NCBI RefSeq assembly: GCF_035666175.1
Contig: NZ_CP142016.1
Span: 682,001 to 746,000, forward strand
DNA: 64,000 bases
Direction of reading: 5' to 3'
Source: Riemerella anatipestifer
Lineage (GTDB): Bacteria > Bacteroidota > Bacteroidia > Flavobacteriales > Weeksellaceae
Part shown: positions 26,204-35,493 of the stretch, piece by piece
How the letters are laid out: each line of letters begins with the position of its first letter
Position numbering within the stretch: position 1 is the first letter of the stretch
The notes under the pieces: model-generated
Database searches by the model: none
What the model saw: the letters and a program-made list of their open reading frames with translations, nothing else
Told to the model about the DNA's origin: nothing
Position numbers and translations under genes: made by a program

Positions 26204-26222
26204 GTATAGTGTACGACTATAC
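26204..26222. promoter_or_regulatory. Inverted repeat in the rpoD leader
   Basis: GTATAGT (26204-26210) and ACTATAC (26216-26222) are a perfect 7-bp inverted repeat with a 5-nt loop, 31 bp upstream of the rpoD start. It could be an operator or an mRNA hairpin; no regulator can be named. Confidence 0.35.
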
Positions 26223-26273
26223 TACTAAAAAGGTTACACTAAAAATGTAAAAGTTTTCAGTTTCTCTTTTTAT

Positions 26274-26840
26274 TTATTTTAAATGTTTCGTAATCGCTTC
26301 GTTATCAGGCTTGGTAGTACTTAGATAGCTTTCTATTATTTTTCCGTTTTCATCTAGAAGAAATTTGGTAAAATTCCAAAGTATGGTGGTATCTTTAACT
26401 CCGTTTAATTCCTTTTTAGTAAGAAACTGAAAAATAGGTGCTATATCTTCTCCTTTCACAGAAACCTTAGCTGCCATAGGAAAAGTTACTCCATAGTTCA
26501 CTTGACAAAAAGTTTTAATCTCGGTATTAGTCCCTGGCTCTTGCCCTCCAAAGTTATTAGCAGGGAAGCCTACTACCACTAGCCTATCTTTATATTTTTG
26601 ATAGAGCTTTTCCAAGGCTTCATACTGAGGTGTAAAACCACACTCAGACGCTGTGTTTACAATAAGTATTTTTTTGCCTTTGAAATCCGCAAAATTAATT
26701 TCTCCACCGTCTAAACTTTCCACTTTATAATCGTAGATACTTTTAGAAAGCTTAGATGTATCCTGTTGTACCTCACTTTTTTTGCTAGAGCATTGCACTA
26801 AAGCAATTACAGATAGCATAAGTATAAAGAGCTTTTTCAT
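26274..26840 (-). CDS. Glutathione peroxidase-family lipoprotein (thiol peroxidase)
   Basis: The 188-residue protein has a lipoprotein signal (MLSVIALVQCSS, Cys at about 17) and the peroxidase fold. The peroxidatic Cys lies in NTASECGFTPQYEALE, the Gln in GFPANNFGGQEPGTN and the Trp in ILWNFTKFLLD. Bacterial members usually use thioredoxin rather than glutathione to reduce peroxides. Anchoring outside the cytoplasm suggests defence at the envelope. It follows the LolA-like gene by 8 bp on the same strand, so they are probably co-transcribed. Confidence 0.92.
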   Translation of the reverse strand: MKKLFILMLSVIALVQCSSKKSEVQQDTSKLSKSIYDYKVESLDGGEINFADFKGKKILIVNTASECGFTPQYEALEKLYQKYKDRLVVVGFPANNFGGQEPGTNTEIKTFCQVNYGVTFPMAAKVSVKGEDIAPIFQFLTKKELNGVKDTTILWNFTKFLLDENGKIIESYLSTTKPDNEAITKHLK

Positions 26841-26848
26841 TATATCTT

Positions 26849-27517
26849 TTATTTTATTTTAAAGGTATTGTCAGGGAATGCTTTATTAACTTCTATTTTA
26901 TTAAGTAACATCACATAATCTCCTTCTTTTTTAGGAGTAGAAGCCTCTATTCTAAAAGGCATTGTAAGCCCATTTACCTTTTTAAAATCAGAATATAAAA
27001 GCGTTTCTCCTTTCTTCACTTCTTTAAGAAGCATATAGTTTTCAGTATCAAAATAATACAGAGTTTTATTTACATTTTTAGTAAGCTCTACCTTATAGCA
27101 CAATCTTTCCCCTACTTTATCCTTACCCAAAATCACAGCAGTGAATCCTTTAGCCTCAAAATCAATAAAATCTGTATCAAAACTTTCAGGTTGGTAGCTC
27201 TCAAATTCCTGTAACTTATTGTTAGCATAGTTCATTGCATAACCTTTTTTACCATCATAAGCCTCTATGACACTCTCTTTATTATTGATAATGATAGATG
27301 TTTTGGTAAGATTAGGACGCTGCTGATAGATTTTAATAGGATACTCTTCCTGTATTCCTAAAACCACTTTACCTTGTAACATTATGGAATTTAATAACTT
27401 CCATTTAGTAAGTCCACCTGTTAGTTCTATATTTTTGTCTATAATTTCTTTGGCTGTTTGTGTATAAAAAAACTGTGCCAAAGCTAATAATACAACTAAT
27501 GCTATCTTCTTTATCAT
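26849..27517 (-). CDS. LolA-like / outer-membrane lipoprotein-sorting-like exported protein
   Basis: The 222-residue protein has a signal peptide (MIKKIALVVLLALAQFFYTQ). The mature part has an antiparallel-sheet pattern like LolA/LolB proteins: KEIIDKNIELTGG, LTKTSIIINNKESVIEAYDGKKGYAM, TLYYFDTENYMLLKEVKKG and NGLTMPFRIEAS. Such proteins bind lipids or lipoproteins in the periplasm, but the exact role is not known. It lies between kdsB and the peroxidase gene on one strand with short gaps (17 and 8 bp). Confidence 0.65.
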   Translation of the reverse strand: MIKKIALVVLLALAQFFYTQTAKEIIDKNIELTGGLTKWKLLNSIMLQGKVVLGIQEEYPIKIYQQRPNLTKTSIIINNKESVIEAYDGKKGYAMNYANNKLQEFESYQPESFDTDFIDFEAKGFTAVILGKDKVGERLCYKVELTKNVNKTLYYFDTENYMLLKEVKKGETLLYSDFKKVNGLTMPFRIEASTPKKEGDYVMLLNKIEVNKAFPDNTFKIK

Positions 27518-27534
27518 TATCTTCTTTTTTAAAA

Positions 27535-28269
27535 TTAAAGTCTAAGCAATTGCTTTGCTTTTTCTAAATCTTCTGGAACATCTATACCAACACCAACGAA
27601 ATCGGTTTCTATCATTTTAATTTTCATACCGTATTCCAAATACCTAATGCACTCTATTTTTTCTGCTATTTCGAGAGGTTTCATAGGTAAACTAGAAAAC
27701 TCTAACAACGCTTCCCTTCTGAATGCATAAACGCCAATATGTTTAAAATATTGCAAATCATCTGTTTTCTCTCTAGGGAAAGGAATAACGGAACGACTAA
27801 AATAAAGTGCAAAATCATTATTATCCGTAATTACCTTTACATTATTAGGATTTTCTATATCGTCCCACTGTTCTAGTTTTATTTTAAGCGAAGCCAAAGA
27901 AATACTCTTGTTCTTATCTTCATCAAAAACTGAAATCAACTGTTTTAGAGGTTCTTTTTTAAGAAATGGCTCATCACCTTGCACATTTACAACAATATCA
28001 CACTCGATATCTTTTATCGCTTCTGCTATTCTATCGCTTCCTGTTTCATGCTCTCCAGTCATTACTACCCTTCCACCGTTTTCCTTAATTTCATTAAAAA
28101 TAACCTCGGAGTCTGTTGCTACAAAAACTTCGTCAAAAAGCCCTGTTTCCACCACATTTTGATAAGTTGTAGAAATAACAGTCTTCTTCCCTAGTATCTC
28201 CATTAGTTTACCAGGGAATCTACTTGCCTGATAACGAGCAGGAATTATAGCAATTATTCTTTGTTTCAT
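27535..28269 (-). CDS. kdsB: 3-deoxy-manno-octulosonate cytidylyltransferase (CMP-KDO synthetase)
   Basis: KdsB activates KDO with CTP for lipid A-core assembly. The 244-residue protein starts with [18 protein letters not shown] (nucleotide-binding loop), has [19 protein letters not shown] (metal site) and [13 protein letters not shown], and ends with [15 protein letters not shown]. All are family hallmarks. It shows that the organism makes KDO-containing lipopolysaccharide. It is 10 bp downstream of the SH3 protein gene. Confidence 0.97.
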   Translation of the reverse strand: MKQRIIAIIPARYQASRFPGKLMEILGKKTVISTTYQNVVETGLFDEVFVATDSEVIFNEIKENGGRVVMTGEHETGSDRIAEAIKDIECDIVVNVQGDEPFLKKEPLKQLISVFDEDKNKSISLASLKIKLEQWDDIENPNNVKVITDNNDFALYFSRSVIPFPREKTDDLQYFKHIGVYAFRREALLEFSSLPMKPLEIAEKIECIRYLEYGMKIKMIETDFVGVGIDVPEDLEKAKQLLRL

Positions 28270-28279
28270 TATTTTTTAT

Positions 28280-29083
28280 TTATAATTGAGAAACAGTTCC
28301 ATCTTTGAAAAGATAGACTTTTTTTGATTTTTTAATATGCTCTTTATCCTTTTCATCTTTTTCCATCTCTTCGGTTTTCATAATAATCTTACCTTTAACT
28401 CCTCCCTTATCTTTTGGAAAAACATACTCTTCTGAATGATAAAAAACATCAGCATCAGCAACAGATATCAGCATTGATAACGCCACCATTTTACTTCCAT
28501 TTAATAGTATATACTGCTCATAGTTAGGAATACCACACGCCTCTCCAGAAACACTCGCCAACAGAACATCTGACACTCCATCTAACCCTTTGTTTCCTTG
28601 CCATTTAAATGCTACCGAAGTCAAACTTTCTGTCCCTACATTAAATGAAACTTTTTGTATGTTTTGTTTATCCTTTAGCATCACAACATCTAGTTTAACC
28701 TCATCTTGCTCCGTAGCAGAAGCTCCAAAAAGAAAATCATAACCATCTCTAGACCTATATCCTAAACTTAAATTAGCTCCCCAAATATACCCAGACTTGG
28801 TTTCGCCTTCTTTGATGTAATTTATTCTATACCAACTTGCAGAGCGTTTACCCAAAGACAATACTTGCTCTGTCTTTTGGACAATTTTTACCACTTGTCC
28901 TATATCTAAACTATCTACCTTAGGCGATTGTAAATTAGGTTCAGCCCTTACATTGGCCTTATCTATCAAAACTTTTTGGCTGCTATTTTCTTCAAACATA
29001 AATATCCATTGCTCTTCTTGAGCAAGAAGAAAAGAACTTATACTGAAGAAAACCAGTAAGAATAATCTAGAAAAGCTTTTCAT
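28280..29083 (-). CDS. Exported protein with a bacterial SH3-like domain
   Basis: The 267-residue protein has signal peptide MKSFSRLFLLVFFSISSFLLAQ. Residues about 38-110 look like a bacterial SH3 domain: KVLIDKANVRAEPNLQSPKVDSL, GQVVKIVQKTEQ and WYRINYIKEGETKSGYIWGANL. The rest has no recognised domain, and the C-terminus is Lys/Glu-rich. SH3b domains often bind peptidoglycan or cell-wall peptides. It sits upstream of kdsB in a run of minus-strand genes. Confidence 0.72.
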   Translation of the reverse strand: MKSFSRLFLLVFFSISSFLLAQEEQWIFMFEENSSQKVLIDKANVRAEPNLQSPKVDSLDIGQVVKIVQKTEQVLSLGKRSASWYRINYIKEGETKSGYIWGANLSLGYRSRDGYDFLFGASATEQDEVKLDVVMLKDKQNIQKVSFNVGTESLTSVAFKWQGNKGLDGVSDVLLASVSGEACGIPNYEQYILLNGSKMVALSMLISVADADVFYHSEEYVFPKDKGGVKGKIIMKTEEMEKDEKDKEHIKKSKKVYLFKDGTVSQL

Positions 29084-29097
29084 TATTCAAGTTTATA

Positions 29098-30351
29098 TTA
29101 TTTAAGCTTCGACAAAGCGCCTTCTAATATAGGTAACATATTTTTAATATCCTCCAAAGAACAACCTCCCACAGAAGCTCTAAACCAAGGCATCTCTCTA
29201 GAATTACCAAATGCTGAAAATGGCACTAACGCCATACCTGCCTCTCGGATAAGGTAAAATACGACATCTGTGGTATCCTTCAATACCTCTCCATCTGGAG
29301 TAGTCTTCCCTACATAATCCATCCTAATAGTAAGATACAATGCTCCCATAGGCTCTATACTATCTACCGCAAAACCCTTATTTTTAAGCTCCTGAATACC
29401 TTGATGCAAAGTATTTAGACTTAACTGTATTTTACCTTTAAAATCGTTTACATAAGCATCTACTTCATCCATTTTAGATAAAAACTTAGATGTAGCTTCC
29501 TGCTCTGGTTTAGGTGCCCATGCTCCGATGTGAGTTAAGAAAGTCTTCATCTTATCAACTATTGTTGAAGGTCCAAACCCCCAACCTACCCTTACTCCTG
29601 TAGCTGCAAAACATTTAGATGAACCATCTATAAATATGGTATAATCTTTCATCTCTGGCACTAGACTTACAGGATTAAAGTGCTTTTGCCCAAAAAATAA
29701 CATTGCATAAATCTGATCGTATAGTAGATACAATGGTTTTTCGTTTTCTCCTCTTTTTTTATTTTCAGCAACTACTACCTCACAGATTTCTCTAAGCTGT
29801 TGCTCGGTAAACATAGTCCCTGTAGGGTTTGAAGGAGAACAAAGCGCTAATAATACAGCTCCTTCTAAGTGAGGTTTGAGCTCTTCTGCGGTAGGCAAAA
29901 AGTTATTTTCTTTTCTAGTTTCTACTTCCACCTTTTCTGCAGAAGTTAGATAGGAATAATGGTTGTTATTCCAAGAGGGAGTAGGGTAAACCACTTTATC
30001 TCCAGGGTCTACAACACTCATATAAGCTGTATAAATAAGTGGACGCGAACCACCTGCTATCAATATTTCTTCTGGTGAGTAATCCAACTGATAACGCTTC
30101 TTTAAATCCAAAGAAATAGTTTCCCTAAGATTTAATAAACCACTGGCTGGAGGATAGTTAGTTAAATTGTTTTCGTAAGCCTTTTGTATTTCTTCTTTTA
30201 GAAGAGAAGGGATAGGATAAATATCAGCGTTCAAATCTCCTATAGTAAGATTGGCGATTTGAGCACCCTTAGCTTTGAGTTCATTAACCTCATTTCCTAT
30301 TTTTACTATTTCTGATGCCACTAAATTAGTTGCCAAACGAGATATTTTCAT
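29098..30351 (-). CDS. PLP-dependent class I/II aminotransferase
   Basis: The 417-residue protein is a fold-type I aminotransferase. NYPPASGLLNLRETI and CSPSNPTGTMF are substrate- and PLP-binding segments, YLLYDQIYAMLFF gives the Asp and Tyr, GSSKCFAATGVRVGW holds the PLP lysine, and WFRASVGG near the C-terminus gives the carboxylate-binding Arg. It resembles the aspartate or aromatic aminotransferase group. The exact amino acid substrate is uncertain. Confidence 0.88.
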   Translation of the reverse strand: MKISRLATNLVASEIVKIGNEVNELKAKGAQIANLTIGDLNADIYPIPSLLKEEIQKAYENNLTNYPPASGLLNLRETISLDLKKRYQLDYSPEEILIAGGSRPLIYTAYMSVVDPGDKVVYPTPSWNNNHYSYLTSAEKVEVETRKENNFLPTAEELKPHLEGAVLLALCSPSNPTGTMFTEQQLREICEVVVAENKKRGENEKPLYLLYDQIYAMLFFGQKHFNPVSLVPEMKDYTIFIDGSSKCFAATGVRVGWGFGPSTIVDKMKTFLTHIGAWAPKPEQEATSKFLSKMDEVDAYVNDFKGKIQLSLNTLHQGIQELKNKGFAVDSIEPMGALYLTIRMDYVGKTTPDGEVLKDTTDVVFYLIREAGMALVPFSAFGNSREMPWFRASVGGCSLEDIKNMLPILEGALSKLK

Positions 30352-30376
30352 AAGAATTTATATATATTTTAACAGT

Positions 30377-32098
30377 TTATACTAGACCTAAATCTTTTTT
30401 GATAACTTCTATTTTTTCATTTAGAATTTCTATCTTAGACTTAAAATCTTTCTCTGACTCTATTTTATCTAATGCACTAAAATAGAATTTAATTTTAGGT
30501 TCTGTTCCCGAAGGTCTTATCGCTACTTTTGTGCCATCTTCTGTATAGTAAATAAGCACATTAGACTTAGGAATATCCGTCATTGGTTGTTTTTCGTTTT
30601 TGTTCAAATCCCAAGCGGTTTGCTCTTGATAATCTTTAACCAAAACCACTTTAGAACCTGCCAACAAGGTTGCAGGATTATTTCTAAAATCCGTCATCAT
30701 TTTTTTGATTTGCTCCGCACCTTCTTTACCCTTTTTCACCACATTTACAAGAGCCTCTTGATAAAGACCTAATCTTTGGTAGATTTCTATCATATACTGA
30801 TACATCGTTTTACCTTGAGCCTTACACCACGCTGCTACTTCACAAGCCAATAATATAGAACCACAAGAGTCTTTATCTCTCACAAAATCTCCTGTCATAA
30901 AGCCAAAACTTTCCTCTCCTCCACAGATAAATTTCTGCTTACCTTCTACTTCTCTTATCATTTTACCTATCCATTTAAAGCCTGTAAGCCCCATCTTACA
31001 TTCAACTCCATAGGATTTTGCCAAATCAAAAAACACATCAGAAGTTACAATGGTAGAACCTATAAACTCTGTGCCCGTGATACGACCTTGCTTTTGCCAT
31101 TGAGACAAAATATAGTCTGTAAGAATCATATTGGTCTGATTTCCATTGAGGAGTTGCATTTCTCCATCTAAATTTCTTACCGCTATCCCTAATCTATCTC
31201 CGTCTGGGTCTGTACCTATTACAATATCTGCATTGGTAACCTTTGCTAAATCCATTGCCATAGTTAATGCTGCTGGCTCTTCGGGATTTGGACTTTCTAC
31301 CGTAGGGAAGTTTCCGCTAGGAATCATCTGTTCTTTTACTAAATCTACCTTGGTAAAACCTGCCTTTGCTAAAGCCTGTGGAATGGTGGTATAAGTAGTC
31401 CCGTGAATAGAAGTAAATACAATATTAAGATTATCATACCCCAACTTATCTTTCTGATAAAGAGAGTTCTCCATACACATTCTTATATAAACCTCATCTT
31501 GCTCCTCTCCTACCCATTCTATAAGGCTATCATTACCATTAAAGTTGATGTCTTCATATTTAGTATTGAGTACTTCATTGATGATTTCTGCATCATTAGG
31601 TGGCACTATCTGAGCTCCATCGTTCCAATATACTTTATACCCATTGTACTCTGGTGGATTGTGTGAAGCGGTAAGCACAATACCTGCGTTACATTTTTTA
31701 TCTCTCACCGTAAACGAAAGCTCTGGTGTAGGACGGTGTTCCTTAAACAACAATACTTTAATCCCATTAGCCGTAAGTACATCTGCTACTATTTTACCAA
31801 ATTCTTTAGAGTTATTTCTTACATCATACGCTATGGCTACCTTTATCTCTTGGTTAGGGAACTGCTGATGCAAATAGTTGGCAAGACCCTGTGTTGCTTG
31901 TCCTAAAGTATATTTATTAAGTCTGTTGGTTCCAACGCCCATAATCCCACGCATTCCACCTGTACCAAACTCCAAGTTTTTATAAAATGCATCTTCTAAC
32001 TCTGGTGAGTTAGTATCTATCAATTGTTTTACAGTCTGTCTAGTTTCTTCATCAAACGCCTCTGTAAGCCAAAGTTTAGCTTTATCCACTGTATTCAT
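30377..32098 (-). CDS. Phosphoglucomutase/phosphomannomutase
   Basis: This is a 573-residue alpha-D-phosphohexomutase. The phosphoserine loop is LTASHNPPEYNGYKVY, the metal loop GTDPDGDRLG, the sugar-binding loop GGEESFGF, and the phosphate-binding loop RPSGTEPKIKFY. Length and the GTGGMRGIMGVGTNR start match the PGM2-like group. It interconverts hexose 1- and 6-phosphates for glycan precursors or glycogen. It follows the GIN-domain gene closely on the same strand. Confidence 0.94.
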   Translation of the reverse strand: MNTVDKAKLWLTEAFDEETRQTVKQLIDTNSPELEDAFYKNLEFGTGGMRGIMGVGTNRLNKYTLGQATQGLANYLHQQFPNQEIKVAIAYDVRNNSKEFGKIVADVLTANGIKVLLFKEHRPTPELSFTVRDKKCNAGIVLTASHNPPEYNGYKVYWNDGAQIVPPNDAEIINEVLNTKYEDINFNGNDSLIEWVGEEQDEVYIRMCMENSLYQKDKLGYDNLNIVFTSIHGTTYTTIPQALAKAGFTKVDLVKEQMIPSGNFPTVESPNPEEPAALTMAMDLAKVTNADIVIGTDPDGDRLGIAVRNLDGEMQLLNGNQTNMILTDYILSQWQKQGRITGTEFIGSTIVTSDVFFDLAKSYGVECKMGLTGFKWIGKMIREVEGKQKFICGGEESFGFMTGDFVRDKDSCGSILLACEVAAWCKAQGKTMYQYMIEIYQRLGLYQEALVNVVKKGKEGAEQIKKMMTDFRNNPATLLAGSKVVLVKDYQEQTAWDLNKNEKQPMTDIPKSNVLIYYTEDGTKVAIRPSGTEPKIKFYFSALDKIESEKDFKSKIEILNEKIEVIKKDLGLV

Positions 32099-32121
32099 AT
32101 CTTTATATTTTTATGTTAAAA

Positions 32122-32835
32122 TTAAGGTTTTTCTTTATTTTCTACTCTTGTATCTTTATCTATTTTGAGCTTTCTTATTGGATTTCCGTAATAGACCAGC
32201 TTAGCTGTATTTTCTACCTTTCCAGAAATTTCTTCTTTAGTATTGATTTCTGCATAGTTCCCATTTTTAGACTGAATATCAAAATAATCTACCGTCCAAT
32301 AAGGCGCTATAATACTCGCTGTATCCGAAATTTTAAGCACAGCCTCTTTAGTAACGCCTGAAAAATTAGCTCTTGATTTCTCCGTCATTTGCACTTCTGC
32401 TTTAGAGGTCTTTATTGCACCTATAAATTTGCCTTGATTTTTTAGATTGATTTTCAAAGTAGGCGTTTTAATATCTCCTGAAACATTCATTTCCACAGAG
32501 TCAGAAATACTTATTTGTTTCAATGGCGTTTTGGAGTAAACCGTTACTGTGTAGAAATCTACATTTCCAGTAGGTCTTTTCTCTATGATTTTGAGTGTAC
32601 TATCTTCAACTTTAATTTTTAAATTGCTAATAAGATTAGGATAAGTTTCTACATTAACAAAGTTCTCCTCTCCTTGAGTGAAAAACAGCCTGTATTTACC
32701 TTCTAGTTCAAGTTTATTAAAGACCTCCAAAGGCGTATCTTCAGATTTTATCTCACCTTCTGGAGTTACCTTTCCACAAGAACTCCATAAGAATACCGAT
32801 ACCAAAAGATAAATATAATGTTTCATCTTACTCAC
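32122..32835 (-). CDS. Head GIN (DUF2807) domain lipoprotein
   Basis: The 237-residue protein has a lipoprotein signal (YLLVSVFLWSSCGK, Cys at about 20). The mature part, starting LEVFNKLELEGKYRLFFTQGEENFVNVETYPNLI, is the typical head GIN domain, a right-handed beta-solenoid-like fold built from repeated strands. The family is abundant in Bacteroidota and its function is not settled. It is 2 bp downstream of the glycosyltransferase gene, so it is in the same transcript. Confidence 0.85.
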   Translation of the reverse strand: MSKMKHYIYLLVSVFLWSSCGKVTPEGEIKSEDTPLEVFNKLELEGKYRLFFTQGEENFVNVETYPNLISNLKIKVEDSTLKIIEKRPTGNVDFYTVTVYSKTPLKQISISDSVEMNVSGDIKTPTLKINLKNQGKFIGAIKTSKAEVQMTEKSRANFSGVTKEAVLKISDTASIIAPYWTVDYFDIQSKNGNYAEINTKEEISGKVENTAKLVYYGNPIRKLKIDKDTRVENKEKP

Positions 32836-32837
32836 AA

Positions 32838-33788
32838 TTAAATAATTTCTTCTATGTGATAATTTTTATGCTCTCTATTAGTTCTGATAATCAGTTCTCC
32901 TAAAAAACCTGCTATAAACAATAAAGTCCCCATTATCATCATCGTTAAAGCTATATAAAACCAAGGGTTATCAGCTATTAAATGCCCATAAACACCTTTA
33001 GACATATCTATCAATTTAGACACACCCAACCAAAGAGATGATAAAAAACCAATAATAAACATCAGTGTACCTACCGCTCCAAAGAAATGCATTGGCCTAC
33101 CTCCAAATCTACTTACAAACCAAAGTGTTACCAAATCCAAGAAACCTCTTATAAATCGTTCTGTGCCAAATTTTGAACTTCCGTAAGGTCTTGCCTGGTG
33201 TTGTACTTCTTTCTCTGTAATTTTCCTAAAACCTGCATTAGCCGCTAGTACAGGGATATATCTATGCATATCTCCATATACATCTATGGACTTTACCACT
33301 TGCTTTCGGTACGCTTTAAGTCCACAATTAAAATCGTGTAGAAACACTCCTGAAACCTTTCTCGCTGCCGCATTGAATAGCTTAGACGGAATATTTTTGG
33401 TCATTACATTATCGTAGCGTTTCTTTTTCCAACCGCTCACAATATCATAACCTTCATTAACCACTTTATGATACAAAGCTGGTATCTCTTCCGGAAAATC
33501 TTGTAAATCCGCATCCATAGTAATTACCACTTCTCCTTTCACCCTCGCAAAAGCTGCATGGAGTGCTTGAGATTTCCCATAGTTTCTAGAAAATTTAATC
33601 CCTTGTATATTAGGATTTCTATTTTTAAGAAACATTATTGTCCCCCAAGAACTATCGGTACTCCCATCGTCCACAAACCAAATTTCGTAAGATAAACCAG
33701 CCTCATTGCAGACATTTTCTATCCTATTATAAAGTTCTTCTAAAGATTGTTCCTCATTAAGAAGAGGTATGACAATAGATAAATCCAT
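32838..33788 (-). CDS. Family 2 glycosyltransferase with two C-terminal membrane segments (DPM1/GtrB-like)
   Basis: The 316-residue protein has a GT-A domain: LSIVIPLLNEEQSLEEL, WFVDDGSTDSSW, ITMDADLQDFPEEIP (DxD-type) and DFNCGLKAYRK. Two membrane segments follow at about 233-255 and 268-293. This is the layout of enzymes that put a sugar on undecaprenyl phosphate, as in GtrB and ArnC. The acceptor and sugar are unknown. It follows the DUF4199 gene by 18 bp. Confidence 0.92.
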   Translation of the reverse strand: MDLSIVIPLLNEEQSLEELYNRIENVCNEAGLSYEIWFVDDGSTDSSWGTIMFLKNRNPNIQGIKFSRNYGKSQALHAAFARVKGEVVITMDADLQDFPEEIPALYHKVVNEGYDIVSGWKKKRYDNVMTKNIPSKLFNAAARKVSGVFLHDFNCGLKAYRKQVVKSIDVYGDMHRYIPVLAANAGFRKITEKEVQHQARPYGSSKFGTERFIRGFLDLVTLWFVSRFGGRPMHFFGAVGTLMFIIGFLSSLWLGVSKLIDMSKGVYGHLIADNPWFYIALTMMIMGTLLFIAGFLGELIIRTNREHKNYHIEEII

Positions 33789-33806
33789 TTTTTCTAAAAA
33801 AATAAG

Positions 33807-34388
33807 TTAATAAACCGTTTTGCTTCTAAAGAAACTTCCAAAGAAAACAGACAATATCAAAAAGAAAGCACAATATCCTGCAAACACCAAAGAGAAATGG
33901 TATAAAGAAAACATATCTTCTTTTTTCTTTACTTTCTCTTCAATTCGTTTTTTACCTTCTTCATATTTTTGTTCTAGTTCCTTTGCTTCTTCTGTATTAG
34001 GTTTGGTAATTTGTTTCGCTTTGGTATATTCTTCTTCCAAAGAAGCTCTAAAACTCTCTATATACTGATGATTTAAAAGCGATTTAACATCTTTATCAAC
34101 GTAACTAATAAACACAAAAATACTGGAAATAGATAAGAACCCCGCCAAAAACATCGGTGCAAATGCTTTTCCAAAAGCTTCCTTAAAGGTAAGCCTAACT
34201 TTTTCTTTCTTGTATGAATAAACAGAAATAAACGCCCCAACACCAAAAATAAGAGGTAGAACGAAAGAATTAGCTATCATCGTAGTGTGAAAATAATTAA
34301 CATCCATAAAGAAAAAATACACCACGAAAAACACCAATAGGATTGCCCCACTCATCGCTAATCCGTTATTGATTGTACTTTTACCCAT
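33807..34388 (-). CDS. DUF4199 membrane protein
   Basis: The 193-residue protein has four membrane segments: about 10-30, 38-58, 73-95 and 162-186. A charged, helical loop (YTKAKQITKPNTEEAKELEQ and following) lies between the third and fourth. This is the layout of DUF4199 proteins, which are common beside a glycosyltransferase in Flavobacteriia. The function is unknown. It is the first gene of a minus-strand run with GT2, GIN and phosphohexomutase. Confidence 0.82.
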   Translation of the reverse strand: MGKSTINNGLAMSGAILLVFFVVYFFFMDVNYFHTTMIANSFVLPLIFGVGAFISVYSYKKEKVRLTFKEAFGKAFAPMFLAGFLSISSIFVFISYVDKDVKSLLNHQYIESFRASLEEEYTKAKQITKPNTEEAKELEQKYEEGKKRIEEKVKKKEDMFSLYHFSLVFAGYCAFFLILSVFFGSFFRSKTVY

Positions 34389-34509
34389 CTATTACTTAGT
34401 TTAAATTACAATTTTGAACTGGTAAAATTACGGATTATTTTTGAGAAACTTTCGCTTATTCTCTTGCATTTCTAATTTAACTAGGTAAGTCTTCTTCTAA
34501 ATATTTCTC

Positions 34510-34517
34510 TATCTTTG
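34510..34517 (+). promoter_or_regulatory. -7 promoter box of rnpB
   Basis: TATCTTTG matches the Bacteroidota -7 consensus TAnnTTTG and ends 5 bp before the 5' base of the predicted RNase P RNA. No TTG is seen at the -33 position. Confidence 0.7.
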
Positions 34518-34522
34518 CAGAC

Positions 34523-34839
34523 AATAACAAAGGCGGCTTGTTGCTTTGTTTTTTCAACTAAACAAAGAGGAAAGTCTGGACACCATAGAGCAGCATAGCG
34601 GCTAACCGCCGTCCACAGTGATGTGAGGACTAGTGCAACAGAAAGCAAGTACAGTACGGCTGTAGTGAAATCAGGTAAACTCTATGCGGTGCAATGCTAA
34701 GTATATCGGCAACTAAGGGTAGCTCGTCCAATGCCGAGGGGTAAGCAGCTAAAGCTTAATAGCAATATTAAGCGTAGATAAATAACAAGCGTTCTAAATT
34801 TGTTTAGAATACAGAATCCAGCTTATAGCCTTTGTTATT
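34523..34839 (+). ncRNA. rnpB: RNase P RNA (class A)
   Basis: This is the catalytic RNA that trims the 5' leader of tRNA precursors. The conserved 5' core GAGGAAAGTCTGGACACC is at about 34567, CACAGTGATGTGAGG-like text follows, and the 3' core ACAGAATCCAGCTTA is at about 34810. P1 is clear: AATAACAAAGGC (34523-34534) pairs with GCCTTTGTTATT (34828-34839). The size of about 317 nt fits. Transcription starts right at P1 judging from the -7 box. Confidence 0.96.
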
Positions 34840-34850
34840 TTTTTCAAAAC

Positions 34851-34884
34851 AAAAATCCGCTCTTTTAAAAAGCGGATTTTTTTA
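34851..34884. terminator. Bidirectional terminator after rnpB
   Basis: AAAAATCCGCT pairs with AGCGGATTTTT, followed by T residues. It serves rnpB on the plus strand and the DUF1573 gene on the minus strand. Confidence 0.88.
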
Positions 34885-34906
34885 TTCATTTTGATACTAA
34901 ATATTT

Positions 34907-35278
34907 CTATTTACTCGTTTCCACTACCTCTCCCTGAATCCAAATAACACTTCTGTTAGCTTTAGGGTCGTTAGAGAAAACTTCTATAAGCTTCTTGAAT
35001 GGATTTACTAAATTAGTGTTATAACCTACTTTAATTTTAGAAGTTTTACCTGGTAAAATAGGCGTTTTGTCCCATTCTGGAGTTGTACACCCACAAGATG
35101 CTTTTACATTACTAATTACTAAAGGTTTATCACCTGTATTAGTTACTGTAAAATAGCGGTGTCCTTCTGAACCTTTTTCTACTTTACCATAATCTACTGT
35201 TGTTTTATCGAAGCTAATAGTTTGGGCAGAAGCCATAAAACCTACCGCTAAAACTAGCCCTGTTAAAATCTTTTTCAT
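34907..35278 (-). CDS. DUF1573 exported protein
   Basis: The protein has 123 residues from the ATG at 35278, beginning MKKILTGLVLAVGFMASAQ, a good signal peptide. An ATG 27 bp further upstream would spoil it and lies upstream of the likely transcription start. The mature part (FDKTTVDYGKVEKGSEG, YFTVTNTGDKPLVISNVKASCGCTTPEW and a C-terminal IWIQGEV) is the classic DUF1573 immunoglobulin-like domain with the CGC motif. The family is widespread in Bacteroidota and of unknown function. Confidence 0.9.
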   Translation of the reverse strand: MKKILTGLVLAVGFMASAQTISFDKTTVDYGKVEKGSEGHRYFTVTNTGDKPLVISNVKASCGCTTPEWDKTPILPGKTSKIKVGYNTNLVNPFKKLIEVFSNDPKANRSVIWIQGEVVETSK

Positions 35279-35302
35279 AATTCTTATACTTTTAAAGTTA
35301 TG

Positions 35303-35310
35303 CAAAGTTA
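35303..35310 (-). promoter_or_regulatory. -7 promoter box of the DUF1573 gene
   Basis: On the minus strand this reads TAACTTTG. It would start transcription near 35296, which supports the start codon at 35278. Confidence 0.55.
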
Positions 35311-35443
35311 AAATTATTTTTCAACTTTAGCTATTTTCTATTCTTTAACTACAAATTACACGCCAAACTACAATTTATTTTCCACTTAAAATTTGTCCCT
35401 ACAAATTTGTATCGAAAAGTTAGCTTCCTTACTATCTTTATCT

Positions 35444-35451
35444 TATTTTTG
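35444..35451 (+). promoter_or_regulatory. -7 promoter box of valS
   Basis: TATTTTTG matches TAnnTTTG and lies 43 bp before the valS ATG. A start codon upstream of this box is therefore unlikely. Confidence 0.55.
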
Positions 35452-35493
35452 CAGAACAAAGCAAAAATAACGATTATAAATAGACATAAAAAT

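Noticed and set aside
35407-35493. N-terminal extension of valS
   Set aside because: It is in frame, but the promoter -7 box lies inside it and the protein family starts at the later ATG.
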